From the NCBI RefSeq assembly GCF_019443425.1, contig NZ_CP080382.1:3286001-3350000 (forward strand): a stretch of DNA of 64,000 nt, in the 5' to 3' direction. Under the pieces are notes generated by a model. It had not been told where the DNA came from, did no database searches, and worked only from the letters and a program-made list of their open reading frames with translations. Source of the DNA: Arthrobacter sp. PAMC25284. Lineage in GTDB: Bacteria > Actinomycetota > Actinomycetes > Actinomycetales > Micrococcaceae. A program made the translations under genes and the position numbers. Positions 7,170-15,978 of this stretch are shown here, piece by piece (positions within the stretch are counted from its first letter, which is position 1; each line of letters starts with the position of its first letter).

Positions 7170-9293
7170 ATGCCCGAAAATCAGAACAACTCCGTCGACA
7201 CCGAGACCATCGAAAGCGACGTCGAGACTTCTGAAACGGCTGCAACCGCAGCCGACTCCAGCACCGACACCCCGGTCACCACCGAGGTTGAGGCGCCGTC
7301 CGCTGCTGAGGCAGCCCCCGCCGCCGAGGCTCCGGCCAAGTCCGAGGACACCACCAAGTCCGAGGAAACCGAAGATGAGGGCGTCAAGTTCGTTGACCTC
7401 GGCATCGACGGCCGCGTCCTGGCCGCACTGCAGGACGTCGGCTACGAGAAGCCGTCCCCGATCCAGGCAGCAACCATTCCGCTGCTGCTCGAAGGCCGCG
7501 ACGTCGTGGGCCTGGCCCAGACAGGTACCGGTAAGACTGCAGCATTCGCAGTACCGGCGCTGTCCCGGCTCGCCGAGCTCCACGACCTCAACGGTCCTTC
7601 CCGCAAGACCCAGGCCCTCGTCCTGGCTCCCACCCGCGAGCTGGCCCTCCAGGTTGCCGAGGCCTTCACCTCCTACGCCAAGCACATCGATGATTTCACC
7701 GTCCTGCCGGTCTACGGCGGCTCCGCCTACGGCCCGCAGCTCGCTGGCCTGCGCCGCGGTGCCCAGGTCGTCGTCGGCACCCCCGGCCGCGTGATCGACC
7801 ACATCTCCAAGGGGTCCCTGGACCTGTCCGAACTCCAGTACCTGGTGCTGGATGAGGCTGACGAGATGCTGCGTATGGGCTTCGCGGAAGACGTCGAGCA
7901 GATCTTCCAGCAGACCCCGGCAGGCCGCCAGGTGGCGCTGTTCTCGGCCACGATGCCGAGCCAGATCCGCCGTCTGTCCAAGCAGTACCTGAACAACCCG
8001 GCCGAGGTGCAGGTCAAGTCCAAGACCACCACGGGCGCCAACACCCGCCAGCGTTACCTCCAGGTCATGGGCCCGCACAAGCTCGACGCGCTGACCCGTA
8101 TCCTCGAGGTTGAAGAGTTCGAGGGCGTCATCGCGTTCGTGCGGACCAAAATGGCCACCGAGGACCTCGCCGACAAGCTGCGCTCCCGCGGATTCCAGGC
8201 TGCCGCCATCAATGGCGACATCCCGCAGCAGCAGCGCGAGCGGACCGTTGAGGCCCTGCGCGACGGCAAGATCGACATCCTGGTCGCCACCGACGTCGCC
8301 GCCCGCGGCCTGGACGTCGAGCGCGTCAGCCACGTGGTCAACTACGACATCCCGCACGACACCGAGTCCTACGTGCACCGCATCGGCCGCACGGGCCGCG
8401 CCGGCCGTTCCGGCGACGCGATCCTGTTCATGACGCCTCGGGAGAAGTACCTGCTGCGTTCAATCGAGAAGGCCACCCGCCAGCCCGTCGAGCAGATGCA
8501 CCTGCCCACGGCCGAGACCGTCAATACGCTGCGCCTGGGCAAGTTTGCCCAGCGCATCACGGAGACGCTCGAGTCCGAGGACGTAGCAGCGTTCCGCGAC
8601 CTCATCTCCTCCTACGAGGAAGAGCACAACGTGCCGGCCTCGGAGATTGCCGCGGCCCTGGCCGTTATGGCCCAGGGCGGACAGTCGCTCCTGGTCAAGG
8701 AACTGCCGGCAGCTCCGGAATTCCAGAAGCGCGAGCGCGCCAAGGACGGCTTCGGCTCCCGCGGCCCGACCCGCACCCTGACTGAGGGCAACGCCACCTA
8801 CCGGATCGCCGTCGGACGCCGCCAGCGCGTTATGCCGGGGTCCATCGTGGGCGCCATCGCCAACGAGGGCGGCATTTCCTCGGCCCAAATCGGCGGCATT
8901 GACATCCGTTCGGACCACTCCCTCGTGGAGCTCCCGGCGGACCTGAGTGCCGACCAGCTCAAGGCGCTGTCCCGCACCCGGATCGGCGGCGAGCTGATCC
9001 ACCTCGAACTGGACAACGGCCGCAAGCCTTCCGGCGACCGCGGCAGCTACCAGGGCAACCGCGGCGGCGACCGCGGTGGGTTCTCCGGCGGCGGCGACCG
9101 TGGCGGCAACTCCGGAGCCGGCAACTTCAAGGGCAATGGCGGGTTCAAGCGCGAATTCCGCAAGACCGACGGCGAGCGGTCCTCCGCAGACCGTGGCGGC
9201 CGCTCCTTCAGTGACCGCAACGAGCGTGGCGTGTCCTCGGACCCCCGCAAGCCGCGCACCGAAGGCGGCTTCAAGCCCCGCAACAAGTGGTAA
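7170..9293 (+). CDS. DEAD-box ATP-dependent RNA helicase (CsdA/DeaD type)
   Basis: 707 residues. The start is the ATG at 7170 preceded by GAGGAA; the upstream in-frame ATG at 7149 lacks an SD. After an acidic, Ala/Glu-rich N-terminus (1-75) come Q motif (YEKPSPIQ), AQTGTGKT (motif I), PTRELALQ, TPGRV, DEAD (VLDEADEML), SAT, and in the second RecA domain TDVAARGLDVERV and HRIGRTGRAG. A DbpA-like RNA-binding domain follows (about 545-620), then an RGG-like tail (NRGGDRGGFSGGGDRGG). Such proteins unwind RNA during ribosome assembly and cold adaptation. The length and the Gly/Arg tail match actinobacterial DeaD. Confidence 0.95.
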   Translation: MPENQNNSVDTETIESDVETSETAATAADSSTDTPVTTEVEAPSAAEAAPAAEAPAKSEDTTKSEETEDEGVKFVDLGIDGRVLAALQDVGYEKPSPIQAATIPLLLEGRDVVGLAQTGTGKTAAFAVPALSRLAELHDLNGPSRKTQALVLAPTRELALQVAEAFTSYAKHIDDFTVLPVYGGSAYGPQLAGLRRGAQVVVGTPGRVIDHISKGSLDLSELQYLVLDEADEMLRMGFAEDVEQIFQQTPAGRQVALFSATMPSQIRRLSKQYLNNPAEVQVKSKTTTGANTRQRYLQVMGPHKLDALTRILEVEEFEGVIAFVRTKMATEDLADKLRSRGFQAAAINGDIPQQQRERTVEALRDGKIDILVATDVAARGLDVERVSHVVNYDIPHDTESYVHRIGRTGRAGRSGDAILFMTPREKYLLRSIEKATRQPVEQMHLPTAETVNTLRLGKFAQRITETLESEDVAAFRDLISSYEEEHNVPASEIAAALAVMAQGGQSLLVKELPAAPEFQKRERAKDGFGSRGPTRTLTEGNATYRIAVGRRQRVMPGSIVGAIANEGGISSAQIGGIDIRSDHSLVELPADLSADQLKALSRTRIGGELIHLELDNGRKPSGDRGSYQGNRGGDRGGFSGGGDRGGNSGAGNFKGNGGFKREFRKTDGERSSADRGGRSFSDRNERGVSSDPRKPRTEGGFKPRNKW

Positions 9294-9316
9294 CCACTGA
9301 GGCCTTCTAGGCCTGC

Positions 9317-9354
9317 AGCAGGGGACCGGCTTCCGAGCCGGTCCCCTGCTTTTT
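9317..9354 (+). terminator. Intrinsic terminator after the helicase gene
   Basis: A perfect 14-bp stem (9317-9330 with 9337-9350, loop TTCCGA) is followed by a T-run. It is 24 bp past the stop codon. The following stretch to 9573 shows no gene I can support. Confidence 0.9.
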
Positions 9355-9573
9355 GCCCTGTCCCGGGCCGGCGTCTGGTTCGGCTTGTTCTGCCGGCGGC
9401 CAAAGCGTGCTGCCGAACGTCAACGCTTGGATCTGTCCAGGGCATGCCAGGCCCACTCGGAGCCGTTGCGGTTCATGAACGTTGGGCGCCGGCCGGCGAC
9501 AAGCTGTGCCAGCTCCGGGCTGTCGGCGGGGAGGTTATTTCAGCGCCGATTTCCCGGAACGTGCAGGCCACGC

Positions 9574-10185
9574 CTAGTAGCCGATGAGCCGGAGCCACGG
9601 AGAGGGGATCCTCCAGTCCGGGGTGGAGCATGCCTGGCAATGGCTCAGGATACGGGGTGGCCCGGCGCATTCCTGCGGGTGGGTATCTTCTGCAGCGAAG
9701 GGCGCAGTGTCCGGGGCCGGCAGCCGATGGGCCACCAGCGACATGAGCCCGGACAGGTGTGATTCAAAGATGTATTGCCACGGTTCTGGCGCCAGCCGCG
9801 CCAAGGTCCGCAGGTCGGCGTCGCCGGCGACGTTCCATTTATCCGCCAAGGCACTGACCGCGATGTTCAGGTTCAATCCGGAGAGCCGCAAGTGATCACG
9901 GATCTCGGTCCAGTTCCTGTCCGGCCGCTGAACGGTACCCGTACCGTCGGCGTTATGGAGCACCAGGAGTTCCCCCAGCAGTTCCCGGCCCTGCCACAGA
10001 ATTGCCGTCAGTGTATTGGCCTCTCGGATAGCCGGAGAAGGCGTGCCGGTCGTGAGGGGGCGATGCGTGGGCAGTGTGCGCTTCGAACCGTGACCGGGAT
10101 GTGAATAGTGGGGCGGCGTGATGCCGGCGACGTGTTCCTGAGGATGCGATGCCACGGCGCTGAGGCCACTGGGAACTAGAAACAT
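9574..10185 (-). CDS. Hypothetical protein
   Basis: 203 residues from the ATG at 10185, which has GAAGG 7 nt upstream; a GTG at 10245 would add 20 residues. I do not recognise the family. The central part looks like real protein: WQGRELLGELLVLHNADGTG, then IRDHLRLSGLNLNIAVSALADKW and LRTLARLAPEPWQYIFESHL, amphipathic helices with acidic and Leu spacing. The tail is Pro-rich with two Cys (SHCQACSTP). No membrane segment or signal peptide. It stands alone between the helicase terminator and the tRNA pair. It could be a degraded gene, since the C-terminus is low in conserved-looking features. Confidence 0.45.
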   Translation of the reverse strand: MFLVPSGLSAVASHPQEHVAGITPPHYSHPGHGSKRTLPTHRPLTTGTPSPAIREANTLTAILWQGRELLGELLVLHNADGTGTVQRPDRNWTEIRDHLRLSGLNLNIAVSALADKWNVAGDADLRTLARLAPEPWQYIFESHLSGLMSLVAHRLPAPDTAPFAAEDTHPQECAGPPRILSHCQACSTPDWRIPSPWLRLIGY

Positions 10186-10520
10186 GATGCGGCCTTCACT
10201 GTCGGCAACCCGGCTGACCGCTTGGGTCCCGTGGCTTTGCGTCACCGGCTCGCGCCGGTTTTGCCTTTATCGATGAGCAGATGCCCGATTACCTGGATAG
10301 TTTATCCAATCGATGCAGTAAGACGATGCGTTAAATCTGTGTTTCTTGCCTCATTCCGTTGTATGGGATGAATCCGGTTGCGCGACTGGCCGCGGGCCGG
10401 GACCCGGCTGGTCGAAGCCGGCTGACTGCTCCGGTTGCCCGATTTATGCCTCTCTGCGCATCCTTGGGATGCCAGGCTGCGCGTCGGGTGTGGTGCCCAT
10501 GACCTGCGACGGCAACCGAT

Positions 10521-10549
10521 TTGTTGATGCGGAAATCTTCCGGTAAAGT
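10521..10549 (+). promoter_or_regulatory. Promoter of the tRNA-Thr/tRNA-Met genes
   Basis: TTGTTG (10521-10526) and TAAAGT (10544-10549) are spaced by exactly 17 bp and lie 11 bp before tRNA-Thr. The rest of 10186-10520 contains an AT-richer patch (about 10255-10350) and no supported gene. Confidence 0.65.
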
Positions 10550-10560
10550 ATTTACTCGTT

Positions 10561-10632
10561 GCCCCCCTAGCTCAGTGGTAGAGCGCGTTCTTGGTAAGAA
10601 CGAGGTCACCGGATCGATTCCGGTGGGGGGCT
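10561..10632 (+). tRNA. tRNA-Thr (anticodon GGT)
   Basis: Full cloverleaf: acceptor GCCCCCC pairs with GGGGGGC. D arm GCTC..GAGC. Anticodon stem CGTTC/GAACG with loop TTGGTAA, giving anticodon GGT. The T arm contains ATCGATT. CCA is not encoded. It is followed 62 bp later by tRNA-Met, the thrT-metT order seen in other actinobacteria. Confidence 0.95.
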
Positions 10633-10694
10633 CTGAATGAGGGCCTGTGTCAAGGCGGTTTTTGACCGGCTGAGCGCAGGCTTTCCTCATTCGT

Positions 10695-10768
10695 GGCGGT
10701 GTAGCTCAGTTGGTTAGAGCGCACGACTCATAATCGTGAGGTCGGGAGATCGAGCCTCCCCACCGCTA
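10695..10768 (+). tRNA. tRNA-Met (anticodon CAT, elongator type)
   Basis: Acceptor GGCGGTG pairs with CACCGCT (terminal G-U). Anticodon stem CACGA/TCGTG with loop CTCATAA, giving CAT. The first acceptor pair is formed, unlike the initiator tRNA, so it is an elongator tRNA-Met (a CAT anticodon could also be modified to read Ile, but the body looks like Met). Confidence 0.92.
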
Positions 10769-10773
10769 CAGGC

Positions 10774-10809
10774 AAGACCCCCGGAATCCGCTTGATTCCG
10801 GGGGTCTTT
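10774..10809 (+). terminator. Terminator of the tRNA-Thr/tRNA-Met operon
   Basis: A 13-bp GC-rich perfect stem (10775-10787 with 10795-10807, 7-nt loop) with adjoining A and T residues, starting 6 bp after tRNA-Met. Confidence 0.88.
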
Positions 10810-10827
10810 CTGTCTCGCTGGCCCACA

Positions 10828-11055
10828 TCACCTGGGCGCGGTCTGTTCGACCTCGATCAATTGTCCGTCCGGGTCGCCCGGGACATTGAGCAGGAAGTCG
10901 GGTTTGTCCGGAGCGGTACCTCCACCGGTGTTGATAAGGATCCAGGTGTTGGCCGGCCGGACCATCAACGGCGGTCCGCCGAAGACGGCGGCAAAGCCCA
11001 GGATCGGCTCATGGAAGTCAGGCGACGCGTCAGGGACGGCGCCCCCGAGCGTCGA
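10828..11055 (-). pseudogene. VOC-family gene with internal deletion
   Basis: The minus-strand frame reads FHEPILGFAAVFGGPPLMVR, then NTWILINTGGGTAPDKPDFLL, typical of the first half of a VOC protein. It then jumps straight to PGDPDGQLIEVEQTAPR-stop, the typical last strand (RDPDGHLIEVGQ). The middle of about 50-60 residues, normally including FLNLRVADI, is missing, and the N-terminal beginning is also not recognisable. I infer a decayed gene. The frame is still open, so a truncated product cannot be excluded. Confidence 0.6.
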
Positions 11056-11153
11056 GCTATGCCGGGTTTCTGCGGTCCGGCCGGCGACGGCGGGCAGTTT
11101 TCCGGAGCGCTTAAAAGGTCCGCAAACCCCCGCTTCGGGGACAGACTGGACTA

Positions 11154-11819
11154 ATGACACGAATCGCAATCATTGGCGGCCACGGCAAAGTGGCTATGGA
11201 ACTGTCCCGGCTCCTCACGGCGGACGGGCACGAAGTCACGTCTGTCATCCGTAAAGCGGAGCAGCAGGACGATGTGGCCGGCACCGGCGCCACGCCGGCG
11301 CTGCTGGATATCGAGCATGCGACGACGGCGGAAATGACCGGGGCGCTCCGCGGCCACGACGTGGTTGTCTTCTCAGCCGGCGCTGGCGGCGGGTCCCCGG
11401 AGCGGACTTATGCGGTGGACCGGGATGCCGCCATCCGCTCCATGGACGCGGCGGTCGACGCCGGTGTGAAGCGCTATCTCATGGTTTCCTACATGGGCGC
11501 CGGGGAGGATCACGGCGTCCCCGAGGACAACAGTTTCTTCGCCTACGCCGAATCCAAGGCAGCTGCGGATTCCTACCTGCGCGGCACCAAACTTGGCTGG
11601 ACCATCCTGGGCCCGGGGTCCCTGACCGACGGGCCGGGCAACGGACGCATCGAGGTCAACCCTGCTGACACCTCGGACGGGAACTCCACCGCACGGAACA
11701 ACGTCGCGCTCGTCGCCGTCGCCGTCCTTGCCCGGCCCTCCACCGTCGGGCGCACCATCGAGTTCCGCGATGGCGACATGCCCCTCGGCGAGGCCCTCGG
11801 TGGGGCTCTCGGCGGGTAG
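11154..11819 (+). CDS. NAD(P)-binding SDR-like protein (NAD(P)H-binding, YwnB/YhfK-like)
   Basis: 221 residues. The Rossmann motif IAIIGGHGKVAMELSRLL is at 4-21. AGVKRYLMVSYMGA and YAESKAAADSYLRGTKLGWTILGPGSLTDGPG follow, as in atypical SDRs of the NmrA-like/NAD(P)H-binding group. There is no classical YxxxK active pair in canonical spacing except YAESKAAAD (Y-x-x-x-K fits). The role is unknown; relatives are reductases or redox sensors. CAGACT lies 6 nt before the ATG, a weak version of the leaderless pattern. It is convergent with the ROK regulator. Confidence 0.8.
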   Translation: MTRIAIIGGHGKVAMELSRLLTADGHEVTSVIRKAEQQDDVAGTGATPALLDIEHATTAEMTGALRGHDVVVFSAGAGGGSPERTYAVDRDAAIRSMDAAVDAGVKRYLMVSYMGAGEDHGVPEDNSFFAYAESKAAADSYLRGTKLGWTILGPGSLTDGPGNGRIEVNPADTSDGNSTARNNVALVAVAVLARPSTVGRTIEFRDGDMPLGEALGGALGG

Positions 11820-11856
11820 CCGGCGTCCCCTGCGGGGCCGGCCGGACGGTGCGGTT

Positions 11857-13113
11857 TTAGCGCTGGCCGGTCCGGCCCGGCAGGGCAAGTTCGAGGGCGT
11901 TGGCCTCGACATAGTCCAGCGCATGCCGGATGGCGCCTACGGTGACGATCGCGTCGCCCAGCGGGGACACGGTGACCCGCGGGGGAGTAGCGGTGAACCG
12001 GGGGAGCAGGGCAGTGATGCCCGGGAGCAGGGCGCCCGCGGAATTCGCGACGGCGCCGCCAATGACCACCTGCTCGGGATTGGCGAAGCCGGACACCGTG
12101 GCGATGACCCGGGCCATCCGCTCCGCAATCCGGTCAAGGATTCCCAGCGCCGCGGGATCGCCGGCGGCGGCGTCTTCAAAGACCCGCCGCGCACTGGCCG
12201 GGTGACCGCCAGCGCCGGACCGGCCGGCGGCAGCTCCCTCCGCGGACCACTGCCTGGCCAGGCTGGCAATGCCGTCGCTGGACCCGACGCCTTCCACCAG
12301 ATCCAGATAACCCATTTCGCCCGCGGCGCCGGCGCGCCCGTGGAGCAGCCGGCCGCACTCGATGACCCCGGCACCGAGGCGTTCGCCGGCCAGGAGCACA
12401 ACAAGGTCATCCACGCCGGCGCCGGAACCGCGCCAGCGTTCGCCGAGCGCGGCGAGGTTGGCGTCGTTCTCCAGCAGTACCGTCCAGCCGTGCAGCTCCT
12501 TCAGCGCGGTGCGGAGTCCGACGTCGAACAGGCTCCAGAAGTGCTGGGTCACCAGGACGTTGCCGTCGCGATCCACCGGTGCCGCGATCCCGGCTCCCGC
12601 GGCTAGTACCTGGCCGGGGTCTGTCCCGGCGGCCTCCAGTGCTTGCCGGCAGGCCGCGTCCACCACGCGGATCCTTTCCTTGGCCGGGATATCGGTGGTA
12701 CGGAAGCGCCCGCTGGCACGCCCGATGACGTTCCCACGCAGGTCGGCGACCGCCGCCGTGGTGGTCGCGGCGCCAATGTCGAGGCCGAGAACCACGCCGG
12801 CCGCGGGATTCAGTTCGAACCGGCGGGCCGGTCGGCCCTTCCTCGGACTTTCCGGGCTGACGGTTGCGGGCAACTCCATGCGGGCGCCGTCCAGCTCGCG
12901 GATCCAGCCGCGCCGGATCAGGTCTTCGCAGACTGCGATTACCGAGGCGCGGGTCAGGCCGGTAAGGGCCATCAGTTCGGTGCCGGTGGCCACGTCGGTG
13001 CTGCGGACATGGCCCAGCACGGCCTGGGCGTTGACCCGGCGCAGCAGTTGCGGGGTGGCGGCGACAACAGTCTGGGGCAGCACGATATTGACCTCCTCTA
13101 CCGTGGGACTCAT
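11857..13113 (-). CDS. ROK-family transcriptional regulator
   Basis: 418 residues. The N-terminal winged HTH (about 15-85) includes TGTELMALTGLTRASVIAVCEDLIRRGWI. The ROK sugar-kinase-like domain follows: GVVLGLDIGAATTTAAVADLRG (phosphate motif, about 128-149), then LLENDANLAALGE. The zinc-binding CxCGxxGC motif of true ROK kinases is not seen: the site reads VIECGRLLHGRAGAAGEMGYLDLV. That fits a regulator with loss of kinase chemistry. It is divergent from the GH13 gene, with a TTTAG..CTAAA palindrome between them, so it probably represses that gene and senses a sugar. Confidence 0.9.
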   Translation of the reverse strand: MSPTVEEVNIVLPQTVVAATPQLLRRVNAQAVLGHVRSTDVATGTELMALTGLTRASVIAVCEDLIRRGWIRELDGARMELPATVSPESPRKGRPARRFELNPAAGVVLGLDIGAATTTAAVADLRGNVIGRASGRFRTTDIPAKERIRVVDAACRQALEAAGTDPGQVLAAGAGIAAPVDRDGNVLVTQHFWSLFDVGLRTALKELHGWTVLLENDANLAALGERWRGSGAGVDDLVVLLAGERLGAGVIECGRLLHGRAGAAGEMGYLDLVEGVGSSDGIASLARQWSAEGAAAGRSGAGGHPASARRVFEDAAAGDPAALGILDRIAERMARVIATVSGFANPEQVVIGGAVANSAGALLPGITALLPRFTATPPRVTVSPLGDAIVTVGAIRHALDYVEANALELALPGRTGQR

Positions 13114-13130
13114 AATTGAACCAGCAATAT

Positions 13131-13150
13131 ATTTAGTTTGTATCTAAAAT
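13131..13150. promoter_or_regulatory. Candidate ROK operator
   Basis: ATTTAG (13131-13136) and CTAAAAT (13144-13150) form a palindrome with a 7-bp AT-rich spacer, centred between the divergent ROK and alpha-glucosidase genes. ROK repressors bind such AT-rich palindromes. Inferred. Confidence 0.5.
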
Positions 13151-13179
13151 ACCAGCTCCGAACCCCGAAGGATTCTTCC

Positions 13180-14886
13180 TTGTCCAACATCGCCACACTG
13201 GCAACCCTGTCCGGTTCCGACAACGCCGCCGATCCGAACTGGTGGCGCCAGGCGGCTGTGTACCAGATCTACCCGCGGAGCTTCTCCGATTCCAACGGCG
13301 ACGGCCTGGGTGATATCAAGGGCATCACCGCCAAGGTTCCGTACCTGAAGGAACTCGGCATCGACGCGGTCTGGCTGAGCCCGTTCTACCCCTCGGCGCT
13401 GGCCGATGGCGGCTACGACGTCGATGACTACCGCGACGTGGACCCGAAGCTTGGCACCCTGGACGACTTCGATGAAATGTCCGCCGCGCTGCATGCCGCG
13501 GGCATCAAGCTGATCGCGGACATCGTGCCCAACCACTCCTCCAACCGCCATGTCTGGTTCCAGGAAGCGCTCGCGTCGCCCAAGGGGTCCGCGGCACGGG
13601 ACCGTTATATTTTCCGCGACGGTTTGGGCGAGAATGGCGAGCTGCCGCCCTCGGACTGGGATTCGGTCTTCGGCGGCCCGGCCTGGGAGCGCATCACGGA
13701 ACCCGACGGCACCCCCGGCCAGTGGTACATGCATATCTTCGCCACGGAACAGCCGGACCTGAACTGGTCCAACCGCGAAATCCGCGACGATTTCCTCAAG
13801 ACCCTGCGGTTCTGGTCCGACCGGGGCGTGGACGGGTTCCGCGTCGACGTGGCGCACGCCCTGACCAAGGACCTGACCGAGCCGCTGCTGTCCAAGGTCG
13901 AGCTCAGCGAGGCCAACAGCGGCACCGACGGATTCGACGACGGCTCGCACCCGTTCTGGGACCGCGACGCGGTCCACGACATCTACGTCGAATGGCGCGA
14001 GGTCTTCAACGAGTACAACCCGCCCCGCACGGCCGTCGCCGAAGCGTGGGTGCACGCCAGCCGCCGGGCCCGCTACGCGAGCCCACAGGGCCTGGGCCAG
14101 GCCTTCAACTTCGACCTCCTGCAGGCCGACTTCAACGCCGACGAGTTCCGCGAGATCATCACCCGCAACCTTGCCGAGGCCACCGAGACCGGCGCCTCTT
14201 CCACCTGGGTCTTCTCCAACCACGACGTCGTCCGGCACGCCACCCGCTACGGCCTCCCGCAGGGCGACGGCAAGCACGCCAAGGGCCAGGACGGCAAGGG
14301 CTGGCTGCTGGCCGGCGCCCCGGCCGAGGAACTGGACATCGAGCTCGGCCTGCGCCGCGCCCGTGCCGCCACGCTGCTGATGCTGGCCGTTCCCGGCTCC
14401 GCCTACCTGTACCAGGGCGAAGAGCTCGGACTGCAGGAAGTCACCGAGATCCGCGACGACGAGCGCCAGGACCCGAGCTTTTTCCGCGACCGGGGTGTCC
14501 AGATCGGCCGCGACGGTTGCCGTGTGCCGCTGCCGTGGGCCGCGGAAGGCAGCTCCTTCGGCTTCGGCGACGGCGGCGCGCACCTGCCGCAGCCGGAATG
14601 GTTCAGCCGCTACGCCGTGGCGGCCCAGGAGGGCATCAAGGGATCCACCCTCGAGTTCTACCGCGAGGCCCTCAAGCTGCGCCGCGAACTCCAGGGCGCC
14701 GAGGAGCTGCAGTGGCATGAGACTGCCAGCGAGAACGTGCTGCACTTCAGCCGTCCGGGCGGCTGGCAGTCCGTGACCAACTTCGGTTCGGAGCCAGTGG
14801 AGCTGCCGGCCGGTGACGTGCTGGTTAGCAGCGGCCCCCTCGACGGGGCCAAGCTGCCGGCCGACACGACCGTCTGGATCCGGTGA
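13180..14886 (+). CDS. GH13 alpha-glucosidase (oligo-1,6-/alpha-1,4-glucosidase group)
   Basis: 568 residues from a TTG preceded by GAAGGA with 7-nt spacing. An upstream in-frame TTG at 13138 would lie inside the operator. The GH13 regions are all present: DIVPNHSS (I), GFRVDVAH (II, nucleophile Asp), AVAEAWVH (III, acid/base Glu), FSNHDVVR (IV) and QPDLNW (V). The Val after the region II Asp is often linked to alpha-1,6 activity, but many actinobacterial maltases share it, so specificity is open. There is no signal peptide, so it acts in the cytoplasm on imported oligosaccharides. No sugar transporter is adjacent. Likely controlled by the divergent ROK protein. Confidence 0.92.
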   Translation: MSNIATLATLSGSDNAADPNWWRQAAVYQIYPRSFSDSNGDGLGDIKGITAKVPYLKELGIDAVWLSPFYPSALADGGYDVDDYRDVDPKLGTLDDFDEMSAALHAAGIKLIADIVPNHSSNRHVWFQEALASPKGSAARDRYIFRDGLGENGELPPSDWDSVFGGPAWERITEPDGTPGQWYMHIFATEQPDLNWSNREIRDDFLKTLRFWSDRGVDGFRVDVAHALTKDLTEPLLSKVELSEANSGTDGFDDGSHPFWDRDAVHDIYVEWREVFNEYNPPRTAVAEAWVHASRRARYASPQGLGQAFNFDLLQADFNADEFREIITRNLAEATETGASSTWVFSNHDVVRHATRYGLPQGDGKHAKGQDGKGWLLAGAPAEELDIELGLRRARAATLLMLAVPGSAYLYQGEELGLQEVTEIRDDERQDPSFFRDRGVQIGRDGCRVPLPWAAEGSSFGFGDGGAHLPQPEWFSRYAVAAQEGIKGSTLEFYREALKLRRELQGAEELQWHETASENVLHFSRPGGWQSVTNFGSEPVELPAGDVLVSSGPLDGAKLPADTTVWIR

Positions 14887-15884
14887 TCCGGCTGGCTCCG
14901 GTGAGTGCGGCCGCCCGCCAGCGGACGGACGGAGCGCGGCCGGTCCAGGAGCTGAACTACGGTTGCATGGGCCTCGGGGGCAGCTGGTCAGAGGACTCGT
15001 ACTCGTCTGCGGATGTCGACCAGGCCGCCGCCGCAGTGGAAGCCGCACATGCGGCGGGAATCACCCTGTTTGATCACGCGGATATCTACCGCCGGGGAAA
15101 GGCCGAGGCGGTGTTCGGCGAGGTGCTGGCCCAGACCCCCGGGCTCCGGGACCGGATCCGGGTGCAGACCAAATGCGGCATCCGGCTCAACGAACAGGGG
15201 CTGGACGCATACTACGACCTGAGCCGGGAAGGAATCCTGGAGCGGGTTCATGAAAGCCTGGCCCGGCTCCGCACCGACTACGTCGACGTCCTTATGCTGC
15301 ACCGGCCGGATCCGCTGATGGACCCGGCGGAGGTGGCGTCCGCCGTCGGGCAGCTCATGGCCGAAGGCAAGGTGCGGGCACTGGGCGTGTCCAACATGTC
15401 CGGGCCCCAAATCGAGGCAGTGCAGGACCGGCTGGAAACCCCGGTGCTGGCCAACCAGCTGGAAATGAGCCTGCTGAAGCGTGCATGGCTGGAAAGCGCC
15501 GTGCTGGTCAACCATGCGGAGGGCGCGGACTACAGTTTCCCGCACGGCACCGTGGAACACTGCGTCCGGCACGGAGTCGCGGTGCAGGGGTACAGCGCGC
15601 TCGCCCAAGGGCTGTATACAGGTGCCCTGGCGTCTGCGCCGACCCCGGCAGAGGCGGCCACATCCGCCCTCGTGGCGGCCATGGCGGCAGAACGGAACAC
15701 CACGGGGGAAGCGATTGTGCTGGGCTGGCTGATGAAGCACCCGGCCGGGATCTCGCCCGTGATCGGCACCGCCAACCCGGACCGCATCCGGGCCTGTGCC
15801 GGAGCCCCAGAGGTGGCGGCAGCCATGACCCGGGCGCAGTGGTACCGGCTCTGGGTCACGGCCAGGGGCAGCAATATCCCCTGA
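14883..15884 (+). CDS. Aldo/keto reductase (YdhF-like)
   Basis: 333 residues from a GTG that overlaps the GH13 stop (GTGA), so translation is probably coupled. The AKR tetrad is visible: Asp and Tyr in TLFDHADIYRRG, Lys in VQTKCG, His in DVLMLHRPDP. The NADP-binding end has GWLMKHPAGISPVIGTANPDRI. These TIM-barrel enzymes reduce aldehydes or ketones with NADPH. Coupling to an alpha-glucosidase suggests a sugar-derived or glycosidic substrate. That is inference; no direct evidence names the substrate. Confidence 0.88.
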   Translation: MIRLAPVSAAARQRTDGARPVQELNYGCMGLGGSWSEDSYSSADVDQAAAAVEAAHAAGITLFDHADIYRRGKAEAVFGEVLAQTPGLRDRIRVQTKCGIRLNEQGLDAYYDLSREGILERVHESLARLRTDYVDVLMLHRPDPLMDPAEVASAVGQLMAEGKVRALGVSNMSGPQIEAVQDRLETPVLANQLEMSLLKRAWLESAVLVNHAEGADYSFPHGTVEHCVRHGVAVQGYSALAQGLYTGALASAPTPAEAATSALVAAMAAERNTTGEAIVLGWLMKHPAGISPVIGTANPDRIRACAGAPEVAAAMTRAQWYRLWVTARGSNIP

Positions 15885-15918
15885 CCGCACTCAGCCTTTC
15901 GACGCGCAGGCTGCTTTT

Positions 15919-15978
15919 CGCTACGCGAAAGGCCCTGCGACACCGGAATTCCGGTGTCGCAGGGCCTTTTGCGTAGCG
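15919..15978. terminator. Very long bidirectional hairpin (30-bp arms)
   Basis: Bases 15919-15948 and 15949-15978 are reverse complements apart from one G/T mismatch (15927/15970), with no spacer. It contains AAAGGCCCTGCG..CGCAGGGCCTTT, the usual shape of actinobacterial terminators, and lies 34 bp after the aldo/keto reductase stop. Confidence 0.85.

Noticed and set aside
9420..9545. Minus-strand stretch reading ELAQLVAGRRPTFMNRNG followed by a stop at about 9428
   Set aside because: Looks protein-like but only about 38 codons, with a stop upstream and no start or ribosome site. Could be a gene remnant; not enough to annotate.
13144..15048. 634-codon minus-strand frame across the GH13 gene
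   Set aside because: Shadow of the alpha-glucosidase, whose catalytic motifs are all on the plus strand.
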